This document shows, piece by piece, positions 14,967-23,079 of a stretch of DNA of 28,329 nt. The notes under the pieces are model-generated. The model was given only the letters and a program-made list of their open reading frames with translations. It did not search any database and was not told where the DNA came from. Numbering within the stretch: position 1 is the stretch's first letter; every line of letters begins with the position of its first letter. Source of the DNA: DASVHS01 sp036001325 (lineage in GTDB: Bacteria > Acidobacteriota > Thermoanaerobaculia > Gp7-AA8); contig DASYUK010000331.1 in assembly GCA_036001325.1 (NCBI GenBank), forward strand, positions 1 through 28,329, read 5' to 3'. A program made the position numbers and the translations under genes.

Positions 14967-15025
14967 CGCCGGGTGAGGGGCGCCCCTCATCCGGCCTTCG
15001 GCCACCTTCGCCCGCCGGGAGAAGG
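14936..15025. repeat. Inverted pair of REP-like hairpin repeats
   Basis: The left unit has CCCTCTCCCG-C-CGGGAGAGGG (14936-14956), GGCGC-GTA-GCGCC (14958-14970) and GGGTGAGGGG. The right unit is a diverged inverted copy (about 14981-15025) with GGCC-TTC-GGCC and a second CCGCCGGGAGAAGG end. TGAGGGGCGCCCCTCA (14974-14989) is the perfect palindromic centre. The TAG stop of the DUF72 gene lies in the second loop. Confidence 0.8.
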
Positions 15026-15046
15026 CTCGGATATATCTCCCCTCTC

Positions 15047-16933
15047 ATGCGCAAGAAGCGCGTCGTCGGAACCGCCGGCCACATCGATCACGGCAAGACC
15101 GCGCTCGTGAAGGCGCTCACCGGTGTCGACACCGATCGCCTTCCCGAAGAGAAGCGCCGCGGCATCACGATCGATCTCGGATTCGCCAGTTGGATCACAC
15201 CCGAGTATCAGATCGGCTTCATCGATGTGCCCGGGCACGAGCGGTTCGTGAAGAACATGCTTGCCGGGGTCGGCGGAATCGACAGCGCATTGCTCGTCGT
15301 CGCCGCGGACGAATCGATCAAGCCGCAGACGCGCGAGCACTTCGCGATCTGCAAGCTGCTGAACATACCGACCGGCGTCGTCGCGATCACGAAGAGCGAT
15401 CTCGCCCCCGCGGACATCATCGATCTCGTACGACTGGAGATCGAGGAGCTGGTCGCCGGCAGTTTCCTCGAGCGAAAGCCGATCGTTCCGGTCAGCAGCG
15501 TGACGGGCGCCGGACTCGACGACCTCCGGCAGGCGATCCTCGCATCGGTCGCCTCGGTCGAAGATCGCGATGCGACCACGCGCGTGTTCCGTCTGCCGAT
15601 CGATCGCGTCTTCACGATGAAAGGCTTCGGCTCGGTGATCACCGGAACGACATTCTCCGGTCGTCTCGACGTCGAGTCCGAGATCGAAGTCCTTCCCGGC
15701 GCGAAACGCAGCCGAGCGCGGGCCATTCAGGTCCACGGCGATCCGCGTGAATTCGCCGCCGCCGGCGAACGAACTTCAGTGAACCTGCCTGACATCGCCA
15801 CCGACGACCTCCACCGCGGACAGCAGCTCGTCAAGCCGGATACGCTGCGAACGTCGCAGGTGATCACGGCGCGACTCGATCTTCTCGCCGATGCGAAATC
15901 GCTCAAAGAGCAGACGCGAATCCGCTTCCATCACCTCTCGGCCGAGCTTCTCGGCAACGTTCGGTTCGTCGACGACACCGAAGGGGAGTTGAAGCCCGGT
16001 CGCAGCGCGTACGTGCAGATCCGGCTCGAATCCCCGGTCGTTGCCGTCGCCGGCGATCGCTTCGTCATCCGCCGCTATTCACCGGCACTGACGATCGGCG
16101 GTGGGATCGTCCTCGACACGCATCTGCCGAAACTGAGCCGCGGGACGCGGCAGGAGATCCTCGACACGCTCGCCAATGGCGCGTTACGCGATCGCGTCGA
16201 GCTGATGGCGAAGATTGAAGGGCTGCGCGGTCTGGCGATCGAATCGGTACAGGCGCGTACAGGAATCGTCGTTGCGACTTTGCGTAAAGAGTTGCGCGAC
16301 CTCCCGCAGCTCGCATCGGTGAGTGATGGGCGCTGGCTGCATCGCGACGTGCTCACCGACTTCCGCCGTCGCGCCATCGGGTTTCTCGACTCCTACTTCA
16401 AGACGAACAAGATGGCCATGAATGTGCCGAAGGGTGAGTTCGTGCAGAAGCTGCTGCCGCATGGTGCGGACGCGACACTCGTCAACTTCCTGCTCGCTGA
16501 TCTGGCGAACGAAAAGATCGCCGTCGTCCAGGGCGACGCGCTCGACATTCCGGGGCGCTCGAAAGCGCTCGGCGGATCGGAAGGGGAGCTGGCGCGCGCG
16601 ATCGAGAAACGGTTTGCGGACGCCGGTCTGCAGCCGCCTCCCGTCTCCGAGCTGATCCAGACGATGACGCACAAGCCGAAGATGATCGAAGGGGTCATCG
16701 GATTCCTCGTCAAGCAGGGAACGCTCGTGCGGCTCGCCGACGGCGTCTACGTTCATCGCAATGTGATCGCCACCGCACGCGAAACGATGTCGGCGCGTAA
16801 AGGTCAGATGATCGACGTCGGACAGTTCAAGGACCTTTTCGGCCTTTCGCGGAAGATCGCGATCCCCCTTTTGGAGTTTTTCGACCGCGAGGGGGTGACG
16901 AAGAGGCAGGGCGATGTGAGGCAGGTGCTTTGA
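15047..16933 (+). CDS. selB: Selenocysteine-specific elongation factor SelB
   Basis: SelB is the GTPase that delivers selenocysteinyl-tRNA to UGA codons marked by a SECIS hairpin. The 628-residue product has the usual length. The N-terminal EF-Tu-like part has G1 GHIDHGKT (about residues 10-17), DVPGHE (G3, near 60) and TKSD (G4, near 115), with the SelB-typical GVDTDRLPEEKRRGITIDLGFA. Two beta-barrel domains follow, then from about residue 370 the winged-helix repeats that bind SECIS RNA. A possible -10 box (TATATC) lies about 12 bases before the ATG at 15047. The open frame upstream is REP repeat and DUF72 antiphase, so it was excluded. No selA, selD, tRNA-Sec or obvious selenoprotein is in the window, so the rest of the pathway must be elsewhere. 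Confidence 0.96.
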   Translation: MRKKRVVGTAGHIDHGKTALVKALTGVDTDRLPEEKRRGITIDLGFASWITPEYQIGFIDVPGHERFVKNMLAGVGGIDSALLVVAADESIKPQTREHFAICKLLNIPTGVVAITKSDLAPADIIDLVRLEIEELVAGSFLERKPIVPVSSVTGAGLDDLRQAILASVASVEDRDATTRVFRLPIDRVFTMKGFGSVITGTTFSGRLDVESEIEVLPGAKRSRARAIQVHGDPREFAAAGERTSVNLPDIATDDLHRGQQLVKPDTLRTSQVITARLDLLADAKSLKEQTRIRFHHLSAELLGNVRFVDDTEGELKPGRSAYVQIRLESPVVAVAGDRFVIRRYSPALTIGGGIVLDTHLPKLSRGTRQEILDTLANGALRDRVELMAKIEGLRGLAIESVQARTGIVVATLRKELRDLPQLASVSDGRWLHRDVLTDFRRRAIGFLDSYFKTNKMAMNVPKGEFVQKLLPHGADATLVNFLLADLANEKIAVVQGDALDIPGRSKALGGSEGELARAIEKRFADAGLQPPPVSELIQTMTHKPKMIEGVIGFLVKQGTLVRLADGVYVHRNVIATARETMSARKGQMIDVGQFKDLFGLSRKIAIPLLEFFDREGVTKRQGDVRQVL

Positions 16934-17792
16934 CCTCAGGCTTCTTCGCCGGCGGTGGAGGAGGTGTGGGGCCGGCGATCTCGCCGGCCGTTGTCGCCGC
17001 CGGGATCGGCGGCGCCACACTCGGCTTCGCGCGTCTAACCGCGGGCGGCAGCGGCTTCAATTCCTCGTAGTCCTCCGGAATCTGCAGCAGCGATCGGGCG
17101 ACCTTGTGGCGATCGACGGAGACGACGGCCCGATCGATGACGATCTTCGTCTTCGCGTACGGCAGCTCGGCATGATCGAGCAGCGGAAAAGCGCGGATCG
17201 CCAGCAGCCCGTCGTCGACTTCTTTCGCGATCGGTGCGGCCGGCCCGGGCGTCTCACTCGCCTCCATCAACAGAAAGAGATGGTCGGGAATGAGCGGATG
17301 TTTCGCGAACCAGATCACCCGTTGATACGCGCCGAGCTTCACGACTGCCTCCCTCGCGGTGAGACCGAGGATCTGTTGGCGCGCGCCGGTGAGGACGTAT
17401 TCGGCGCGGGGAAGCTTCTCGCTGACCGGCTCGTCCATCGCCGCGTCGTTCCGCTGCACCAACGACTTCAATGATTCATAGCGATACGTCCTCGCGAAGT
17501 CGTCGACGAACGCGACTCGATCTCCTTTCAGATCGAAGAGCCGCCACGTCCCGATCTCTTCGGTCGCGCGCGCGTGGTCGTCAGTGATGACGATCGCCGT
17601 TGTCGTCGTTCGGTTCGCCGGCTGCAGCGTCGTGCGGATCGTCACGACGGTCGCTTGAACCTGAGGAACGCCGCGTGCTCGCCGGATCGGAATGATCGCC
17701 TGCGGTTTGCAGGCGGCGGCCAGCAGAAGAATCGCCAGCCACCAGCGCCAATCGTTCCTCAGTCCTTCGCTTCGTACCAGCTCTTCCCCCAT
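16827..17792 (-). CDS. Lipoprotein of unknown function with repeat-encoded C-terminal tail
   Basis: The 321-residue product has an N-terminal signal (RWWLAILLLAAAC) with lipobox Cys28. Residues about 45-250 form a compact mixed alpha/beta region with ITDDHARATEEIGTWRLFDLKGDR and a run ending VSVDRHKVARSLLQIPEDYEEL; I recognise no family. Residues about 258-277 (SVAPPIPAATTAGEIAGPTP) are encoded by a palindromic repeat. Behind them a Pro/Lys/Ser-rich tail of about 44 residues is read antisense through the end of selB for 107 bp, ending in TGA at 16827. The ATG at 17792 lies inside the end of polA (34-bp overlap), so the gene is probably co-expressed with polA. The true native end may have been near residue 257 before the insertion. 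Confidence 0.72.
   Translation of the reverse strand: MGEELVRSEGLRNDWRWWLAILLLAAACKPQAIIPIRRARGVPQVQATVVTIRTTLQPANRTTTTAIVITDDHARATEEIGTWRLFDLKGDRVAFVDDFARTYRYESLKSLVQRNDAAMDEPVSEKLPRAEYVLTGARQQILGLTAREAVVKLGAYQRVIWFAKHPLIPDHLFLLMEASETPGPAAPIAKEVDDGLLAIRAFPLLDHAELPYAKTKIVIDRAVVSVDRHKVARSLLQIPEDYEELKPLPPAVRRAKPSVAPPIPAATTAGEIAGPTPPPPPAKKPEVKAPASHRPASSSPPRGRKTPKGGSRSSAKGRKGP
16964..17020. repeat. Double-hairpin palindromic element, second copy
   Basis: The 57-bp element has an outer stem GTGTGG (16964-16969)/CCACAC (17015-17020). Inside are GGCCGGCG-ATCT-CGCCGGCC (16970-16989) and CGCCGCCG-GGAT-CGGCGGCG (16995-17014), both perfect 8-bp stems. It matches the glyS insert at 3137-3190 over nearly its whole length and is 3 bp longer in the spacer (GTTGT against GAC plus flanks). 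It lies within the C-terminal part of the minus-strand lipoprotein gene. Confidence 0.85.
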
Positions 17793-20398
17793 CTTGCATC
17801 GACTGCAAGCGGTACAGCGAGAGGATAGATGGTCTCCATCGTTTCTTTCACGATCTTCCCCACATCAGCAGCGCTCTTCTCCGGCGCTTCGATCACGATC
17901 TCATCGTGCACGGTGAGCAGCATGCGCCCGTCGCGCGTCTCTTCGTCGAGCCGCTTGTCGAGCGCGATCATCGCCAGCTTCAGAAGATCCGCAGCCGTTC
18001 CCTGAATCGGCGCGTTGATCGCCATCCGTTCGGCGTTGCCGCGCACGGTGAACGATCGATTGTGGATCTCCGGAATGTAACGGACGCGCCCGAACAACGT
18101 CGTGACCTTTCCCGTCGATCGTGCTTCCTCGAGCGTGCGGTCGAGATACTCGCGAATCTTCGGATAGCGCGCGAAGTACGCCTCGATGAAATCCTTGGCC
18201 TGGCTCGTCGGGATGTTCAATTCGTTCGACACACGAAATGCCGACATTCCGTACAACACACCGAAGTTGATCGTCTTCATGGCGCGCCGCTGATCGGCCG
18301 TCACCTGCTCCTCGGGGATGTTGAAGATCTTCGACGCGGTCGCGCGATGAATGTCGGCGCCGCGTCGAAATGTCTCGATGAGGGTCTCGTCGTGGGTAAT
18401 GTGGGCGAGGATGCGCAGCTCGACCTGCGAGTAGTCGGCCGAAAACAGCACGAATCCCTCGTCGGCGACGAAGGCTTTGCGAATCGTCCTTCCGAGCTCC
18501 GTTCGAATCGGAATGTTCTGCAGATTCGGATCCGACGACGACAGGCGTCCCGTCGCGGCGACAGCCTGATTGAACGACGTGTGCACGCGTCCGTCTTTTC
18601 CGACGAGCTGCGGCAAGGCATCGACGTACGTCGATTTCAACTTGTGAAGCTCGCGATGTTCGAGGATCAACTGCGGGATCGCGAAGCCGTGACTCGCCAG
18701 CTCTTCGAGGACGTCCACGCTCGTGGAGTACTGCTTCGTCTTCGTCTTCTTCAGGACCGGATAGTTCAGCTTCTCGAACAGAATGTGCCCGAGCTGCGTC
18801 GGCGAATTGATGTTGAACTCCATGCCCGCCTCGGCGTAGATGCGCTTCTCGAGATCGGCGATCTGCATGCCCATCGTCGCCGACATCTCCCGCAGCAGTC
18901 CGACATCGATGCGGATGCCGCGCTCCTCCATCCGCGCGAGCACGGGCGAGAGCGGCAACTCGATGCGCTGATAGATGTCCGCGAGCGGGGGATCGCGACG
19001 CAGCTCGGGCTCGAGGACATCGCGCAGCGCCATCGTGACGTCGGACTTGTCGCCGAGGTATTGCTGGTAGAGGCCGAGGTCGGTGGAACCGATTTCATGC
19101 TCGACAGCGAAGAGCGGCGCGGTCTTCTGCACGTCCTTGCGCGTGACCACGTCCTGCTTGAGGCGGTCGCGCGCGACGTTGCCAAGGGCGTGGCTCGGCA
19201 GACCGGGATTGATTACGTACGACATCAGCATCGTATCTTCCCAACGCTGCGGTACGGGCCAGCCGGCGGCGTGCAGTCTGCGGATCTGCAGTTTCGCGTC
19301 GTGCGCGATGAAGAGACGGTCCGACTGCAGCAACTCGTGCAGCGCGGAGATCAAGTCTCCCGGGATGACCGGGACGATGAGCGACTCGGCCGGCTTCACG
19401 GATAGTGAAACGCCGATCGGCTCGTCGAAGCCCTCGGGAGTCTTCGACTCGATCCAGATCGCGACTGCAGAATCTCCGACGAACTCTCGTATGTCCGCCG
19501 CACTCGCCGCCACTCGAAATTCCTTCTGAACCGGCGGCGCTTCCGGCAGGTACTCCTGCATGAGTGAAGCGAACTCGAGACGCGAGAAGACGTCGTGAAG
19601 CTTCGGCCGGTCGGGATCGCCGAGCTTCAGCGTGTTGAAATCGATCTCGAGCTCGAGATCGCACTTGATCTTCGCCAGGTCGCGCGAGAGAAACGCTTTG
19701 TCGCGATTCTCTTCGAGCGTCTTTCGCTGCGAGGCGCGCTTGATCTGATCGAGATGCTCGTAGACACCTTCCAGCGATCCAAACTGCTGGATGAGCCCCT
19801 TGGCCCCCTTCTCGCCGATGCCCGGGACGCCGGGGATGTTGTCGATCGCATCGCCCCAAATCGCCATCACATCGACGACTTTCTCCGGCGGCAGACCGAA
19901 CGCTTCCTCGACGCCTTTCGCGTCGTACATCACCTCGCGGCCGGTGTGGTAGAAGTCGATGCCGTCGCCCACGAGCTGGAAAAAATCTTTGTCGCTCGTA
20001 GCGATCACGACGTGATAGCCGCGGTCGCGCGCGGTGCACGCGAGAGTGCCGATGAAGTCGTCCGCCTCCCACTCCGAAGCGCGGATGATGGGGATGCGAA
20101 GCCCTTCCAGCACCTCGTACACCAAAGGGATCTGCACCGACAGATCGTCGGGCATCGGCCGGCGGTCCTTCTTGTAGTCCTCGAACTGCGCGCTGCGCAC
20201 GGTCGACGGACCTTCATCGAATGCGACGGCGATGTTCTCCGGCTTGTGATCCTTCAAGAGCTTCCGCAACATCTGCGTGAAGCCGTAGACGGCGTTCGTC
20301 GCCAAACCCGAGGAGTTCGTCAGCCCGCGGATCGCGTAGTACGACCTGTAAACGTTGTTGGATCCGTCGATGATGAAAAGGGTCGCCTTCTTCGCCAT
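17759..20398 (-). CDS. polA: DNA polymerase I
   Basis: PolA fills gaps and removes RNA primers during DNA replication and repair. The 879-residue product has the 5' nuclease domain (residues about 1-290, FIIDGSNNVYRSYYAI; GIGEKGAKGLI), a central exonuclease-like domain (about 300-460), and the polymerase domain with motif A DYSQVELRILAH, motif B RRAMKTINFGVLYGMS and motif C VHDEIVIE. By eye, the proofreading acids of E. coli Pol I are replaced: WIESKT stands for the FDTET motif, HDAKLQI carries Gln for Asp424, and YLGDKSDVT has Lys at Asp501. This is a proofreading-deficient type, as in some bacterial PolA. The start ATG at 20398 follows a TATAAT; no Shine-Dalgarno sequence is seen. Confidence 0.97.
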   Translation of the reverse strand: MAKKATLFIIDGSNNVYRSYYAIRGLTNSSGLATNAVYGFTQMLRKLLKDHKPENIAVAFDEGPSTVRSAQFEDYKKDRRPMPDDLSVQIPLVYEVLEGLRIPIIRASEWEADDFIGTLACTARDRGYHVVIATSDKDFFQLVGDGIDFYHTGREVMYDAKGVEEAFGLPPEKVVDVMAIWGDAIDNIPGVPGIGEKGAKGLIQQFGSLEGVYEHLDQIKRASQRKTLEENRDKAFLSRDLAKIKCDLELEIDFNTLKLGDPDRPKLHDVFSRLEFASLMQEYLPEAPPVQKEFRVAASAADIREFVGDSAVAIWIESKTPEGFDEPIGVSLSVKPAESLIVPVIPGDLISALHELLQSDRLFIAHDAKLQIRRLHAAGWPVPQRWEDTMLMSYVINPGLPSHALGNVARDRLKQDVVTRKDVQKTAPLFAVEHEIGSTDLGLYQQYLGDKSDVTMALRDVLEPELRRDPPLADIYQRIELPLSPVLARMEERGIRIDVGLLREMSATMGMQIADLEKRIYAEAGMEFNINSPTQLGHILFEKLNYPVLKKTKTKQYSTSVDVLEELASHGFAIPQLILEHRELHKLKSTYVDALPQLVGKDGRVHTSFNQAVAATGRLSSSDPNLQNIPIRTELGRTIRKAFVADEGFVLFSADYSQVELRILAHITHDETLIETFRRGADIHRATASKIFNIPEEQVTADQRRAMKTINFGVLYGMSAFRVSNELNIPTSQAKDFIEAYFARYPKIREYLDRTLEEARSTGKVTTLFGRVRYIPEIHNRSFTVRGNAERMAINAPIQGTAADLLKLAMIALDKRLDEETRDGRMLLTVHDEIVIEAPEKSAADVGKIVKETMETIYPLAVPLAVDARWGKSWYEAKD

Positions 20399-20411
20399 GA
20401 ATAGGGCGCGG

Positions 20412-20417
20412 ATTATA
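20412..20417 (-). promoter_or_regulatory. Candidate -10 box for polA
   Basis: On the minus strand TATAAT ends 13 bases before the polA ATG (20398). TTAGTG (20434-20439, minus) is a weak -35 candidate at a 16-base spacer. Transcription starting about 7 bases downstream would leave a leader of only about 6 bases. Confidence 0.5.
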
Positions 20418-20428
20418 GGTGCACCGAT

Positions 20429-20458
20429 AAAAACACTAACGGAGCCTTTCGGCTCCGT
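20429..20458 (-). terminator. Intrinsic terminator, minus strand
   Basis: On the minus strand ACGGAGCC-GAAA-GGCTCCGT (20439-20458) forms an 8-bp GC-rich stem with a GAAA tetraloop. TAGTGTTTTTAT follows. It would stop an RNA coming from the right, just before the polA promoter. Confidence 0.6.
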
Positions 20459-20853
20459 CCGTGGTACATCGTAAAGGGGCTGGACCGCTGCGGCCAGTTG
20501 GTAGGGTTCAAGGAAGCTAAGTGATTAATCGTCCAAAATCGGTCCAATAGTTAAGGAGGGAGCCCGCAGCGGCCACTAGGCGCGAACAGTAAGGGCTGGA
20601 TTCGCGCATGTGGTCTCAACTACCTCGTAGTCGAAACCTCCTTTCGTCGTGACCCCGATTGTTGCGAGATACAAGCCAACTCGGTGATCGTCATCACAAG
20701 AGTCGGTGCGCCATTCGTCGCAAGCGACCGCAACCGCTGAAATCTCAGCTAACAAGCCACTTCCGGCGCGCACCTTGTGAAATTTGGCGCATGGGCCGTC
20801 ACTGGCAACTTTTTCCTTGCCTGGCCCTGCCGTTGCAAAACTGACCAGCCATC
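20459..20853. other. AT-richer gene-poor spacer
   Basis: This 395-bp stretch between the polA promoter/terminator and the barrel gene is visibly less GC-rich than its neighbours. It holds the doubtful minus-strand ORF at 20576-20773. A 9-bp inverted pair, CCGCTGCGG and CCGCAGCGG, lies near 20483 and 20562. GCGCGAA (20580-20586)/TTCGCGC (20601-20607) is a hairpin at the end of that ORF. A near-direct repeat reading ATTGGACCGATTTTGGACGA on the minus strand lies near 20530-20550. I see no tRNA and no gene on the plus strand. Confidence 0.4.
20576..20773 (-). CDS. Hypothetical small ORF (doubtful)
   Basis: GTG at 20773 opens 65 codons ending in TAG. The translation contains segments such as LLAEISAVAVACDEW and GGFDYEVVETTCANPAL that look more like a real secreted or beta-rich protein than like noise, with several Cys residues (WRTDSCDDD, CAN). 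The frame is open further upstream to a stop at 20852-20854 but with no better start codon. No family is recognised and codon use is less GC-rich than in neighbouring genes. In its favour, a minus-strand intrinsic terminator lies 118 bases downstream and has no other gene to serve. It could also be a remnant of a longer gene. Confidence 0.3.
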   Translation of the reverse strand: MRAGSGLLAEISAVAVACDEWRTDSCDDDHRVGLYLATIGVTTKGGFDYEVVETTCANPALTVRA

Positions 20854-21522
20854 ATGGGGAAAGCCTTGCTCGTTCTAGTCGGTTGCGCCGCTCTTGCCAA
20901 CGCGTCCGAGGCGCAGAACTGGAGCGTGGGAGCGGGGACCGGGCCGTTTGTATTCGGCGATTTTCTTCGCCGAACACTGCAGACCGGCAACGAGACGGGA
21001 AGCGGCTCGCAGACGACGAAACTCTCCGCCGCAACGCGAGCCGGTCTCGCTGTCGACATCGAGCGCAATCTTAGCGACCGGTTCGCGATCCGCCTGGAAG
21101 GGACATCCACGCGCGCGCCGCTCGCAGTCAAAGGGAGTCGCGAAGGCGGCGTCGCACTCGACGCCGGAAAGATGAACGTGAGCACGTTCATGGTGCCGGT
21201 CGTGTTTCGCATCAACCGCAGCGGCGCGTTCCGCTTTCACATCATGGGTGGACCGGCCTATGCGATCTACGACATCAGCAATCGCTCGAATACGACATCG
21301 ACGCTGCGCACATTCACGGGAAGTCGATCGCGATGGGGTGCTGCGCTCGGCGGCGGCGTCGGGTGGTGGCTGAGCAATCGATTCGCGATCGAGGGGCAGC
21401 TCACTGACATCTCCACCACGTCACCCTTTCGACGCAGCGAATTCGCCTCCGGCCTCGGCCGCATCGAGATTCCTCGACCGCACAACGTCCACACGACGAT
21501 CGGAATCCGCTATCGGTTTTGA
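20854..21522 (+). CDS. Outer-membrane beta-barrel protein
   Basis: The 222-residue protein starts MGKALLVLVGCAALANASEAQ, a Sec signal peptide with likely cleavage near residue 21. The mature part is a run of alternating hydrophobic strands (WSVGAGTGPFVFG, RAGLAVDIERNLSDRFAIRLEG, FRFHIMGGPAYAIYD, WGAALGGGVGWWLSNRFAIEG). It ends in VHTTIGIRYRF, with a C-terminal Phe, the usual outer-membrane insertion signal. About eight strands are predicted by eye, as in OmpW/Opa-type small barrels. The cargo or ligand is unknown. No clear Shine-Dalgarno sequence precedes the ATG. It is convergent with the membrane-protein gene, with 13 bp of overlap at the stops. Confidence 0.85.
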   Translation: MGKALLVLVGCAALANASEAQNWSVGAGTGPFVFGDFLRRTLQTGNETGSGSQTTKLSAATRAGLAVDIERNLSDRFAIRLEGTSTRAPLAVKGSREGGVALDAGKMNVSTFMVPVVFRINRSGAFRFHIMGGPAYAIYDISNRSNTTSTLRTFTGSRSRWGAALGGGVGWWLSNRFAIEGQLTDISTTSPFRRSEFASGLGRIEIPRPHNVHTTIGIRYRF

Positions 21523-23078
21523 GCGATCTGCGCGAGCAACATCCTCGCACGCCGGCACCGCGGATCCTCGGCGATCTTCCGCTGCAACTGCGCGATGGCG
21601 CGCGCGCGTTCGACGACTCCCTCTTGCACGAGCGAGCGTTGATAGCCGCCTCCTTCCGGAAACACGGCGTCGTACTCGCCGGCGGTTGCATTGATGCCGC
21701 CGCGTTTGATGAAGACCATGCCGTCATCGTCCCAGTAGACGAGCGCCCATCGACTGCGCGGAAAACGCGTCACCGTCATCGGCGCGAAGGAGATCGTCGC
21801 TCTGCCGGCGGCATCGAGCGTGGTGACGCGATCGAGGTCGTCGACGTATTCGAGCAGCGCGTACTCGATCTGGTAATCGTGCAGCAGAGCGTTCCAGGCG
21901 CGGCTGTCGGCTCGCGCGACCTTCAGCCTTTCGAGCAGCGGAAGGTAGACCTCATTCCGGCCGTCGATGAATACGCGCCGCTCAGGATAGAGCGTCCAGA
22001 TCAGATATCCGCCGAACCCATAGCTGTTCAACATGTGGCCGCGGAGATCGCGCTGTTTCGTAAATCGCGCGATTCCGTCGGGGAAGTACGACGCTTCACC
22101 GAAGCCGCGCTGGAACGGGAAGTAGAGGATGAGAATGACGGCCAGCGAGATCGCGCCGACGGCGGCAAGCGCATAACGCCAGATTTTCGAGAGCGGCGCG
22201 GCGTCCTCGGCGATGAGCAGCGGCACGAAGACGCTGAACATTCCAACGCTTCGGATGTACTTCAGCGAGATGTAGGCGAGAAAGATGGCGACGGCGATAT
22301 TGGCCAGTTTTCTACTTCGCGCCAGCAAAACCGCCGTCACCGCGAGCGCGAGAAAGTAGAACGGCGCCTTCACGAGCGTCGGATGCCGCCACTCCTCGTT
22401 GTTGAGCACTCCTGATTCGATGATGCGCGTCAGCTCGAACGGCACGGTAAAGACGCGATAGCCGAACGGATTGAGGCAACCGGCGGCGATCGATGCGCCG
22501 AACGCGATGACCTGCGGCATCGATCGGATGAAGAAGAGTTGAATCAGCAATCCGACGATCACCGCCGCGTGCAGGTTCGACCACAACGCGCAGATCAGCG
22601 GCAGCGGCACGAGCCATCGCCAGTCGCGCGAGCGGCTGTATGAATCACAGCAGATGAAGGTCAGCACGGCGAAGAGCGTGCTGAAAAGCTCCGGCCGCTC
22701 GATGAAACGCGTGATCCCGCCCGCGATCGAGAGAAAAGCCATACCACCGGCGAGGATCGGAGCGACGCCGCGGCTCATCGCATAGACGGCGACGATGATC
22801 AGCGTCGCAGCGATGATCAGGCATTTCAGCAGCGCGATTCCGGCCGGCCCGAACGTCGCGTACGTCGCGTACTGGATGACCTGGAAGAGCCACTCGTGGT
22901 CGATGTACTCGCGGCCGAACGCGGTGTAGCTGTAGACGTCGGTTCGTGGAACAGCATGATTCGAAACGATTAACTGGCCGGTCCGGAGGTGCCACCAGAA
23001 GTCGAGATCGGCGATCTTCGTGAGGCCGGTGGCCAGCACCGCCGCCGTGATCACGAGAGCCAGCGCCAGCCGCTGCAC
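21510..23078 (-). CDS. Polytopic membrane protein, GT-C-like, unknown substrate
   Basis: The 522-residue protein has about ten hydrophobic helices in residues 1-330 and a soluble C-terminal part. The first loop holds KIADLDFWWHLRTGQLI (about 21-37) followed by YIDHEWLFQVIQY. This acidic/aromatic loop layout is found in GT-C type lipid-sugar transferases, and I infer a cell-envelope role from it. The C-terminal region includes GRNEVYLPLLERLKV and ends with a helical, TPR-like stretch (ARAIAQLQRKIAEDPRCRRARMLL split by its helices). The GTG at 23078 is used because a minus-strand TATAAT (23084-23089) ends only 5 bases before it. It is divergent from moaD, with a perfect palindrome in the 22-bp gap. 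The catalytic assignment is uncertain. Confidence 0.78.
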   Translation of the reverse strand: MQRLALALVITAAVLATGLTKIADLDFWWHLRTGQLIVSNHAVPRTDVYSYTAFGREYIDHEWLFQVIQYATYATFGPAGIALLKCLIIAATLIIVAVYAMSRGVAPILAGGMAFLSIAGGITRFIERPELFSTLFAVLTFICCDSYSRSRDWRWLVPLPLICALWSNLHAAVIVGLLIQLFFIRSMPQVIAFGASIAAGCLNPFGYRVFTVPFELTRIIESGVLNNEEWRHPTLVKAPFYFLALAVTAVLLARSRKLANIAVAIFLAYISLKYIRSVGMFSVFVPLLIAEDAAPLSKIWRYALAAVGAISLAVILILYFPFQRGFGEASYFPDGIARFTKQRDLRGHMLNSYGFGGYLIWTLYPERRVFIDGRNEVYLPLLERLKVARADSRAWNALLHDYQIEYALLEYVDDLDRVTTLDAAGRATISFAPMTVTRFPRSRWALVYWDDDGMVFIKRGGINATAGEYDAVFPEGGGYQRSLVQEGVVERARAIAQLQRKIAEDPRCRRARMLLAQIAQNR

Positions 23079-23079
23079 G

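Noticed and set aside
17906..19405. Long plus-strand ORF (499 codons) opposite polA
   Set aside because: The polA frame is certain, and the antisense translation has only repetitive Arg, Leu and Val content.
20490..20517. tRNA-like D-loop (AGTTGGTAG) and T-loop (GGTTCAAGG) words
   Set aside because: They are only a few bases apart, whereas a tRNA has them about 35 bases apart. No acceptor or anticodon stem could be drawn.
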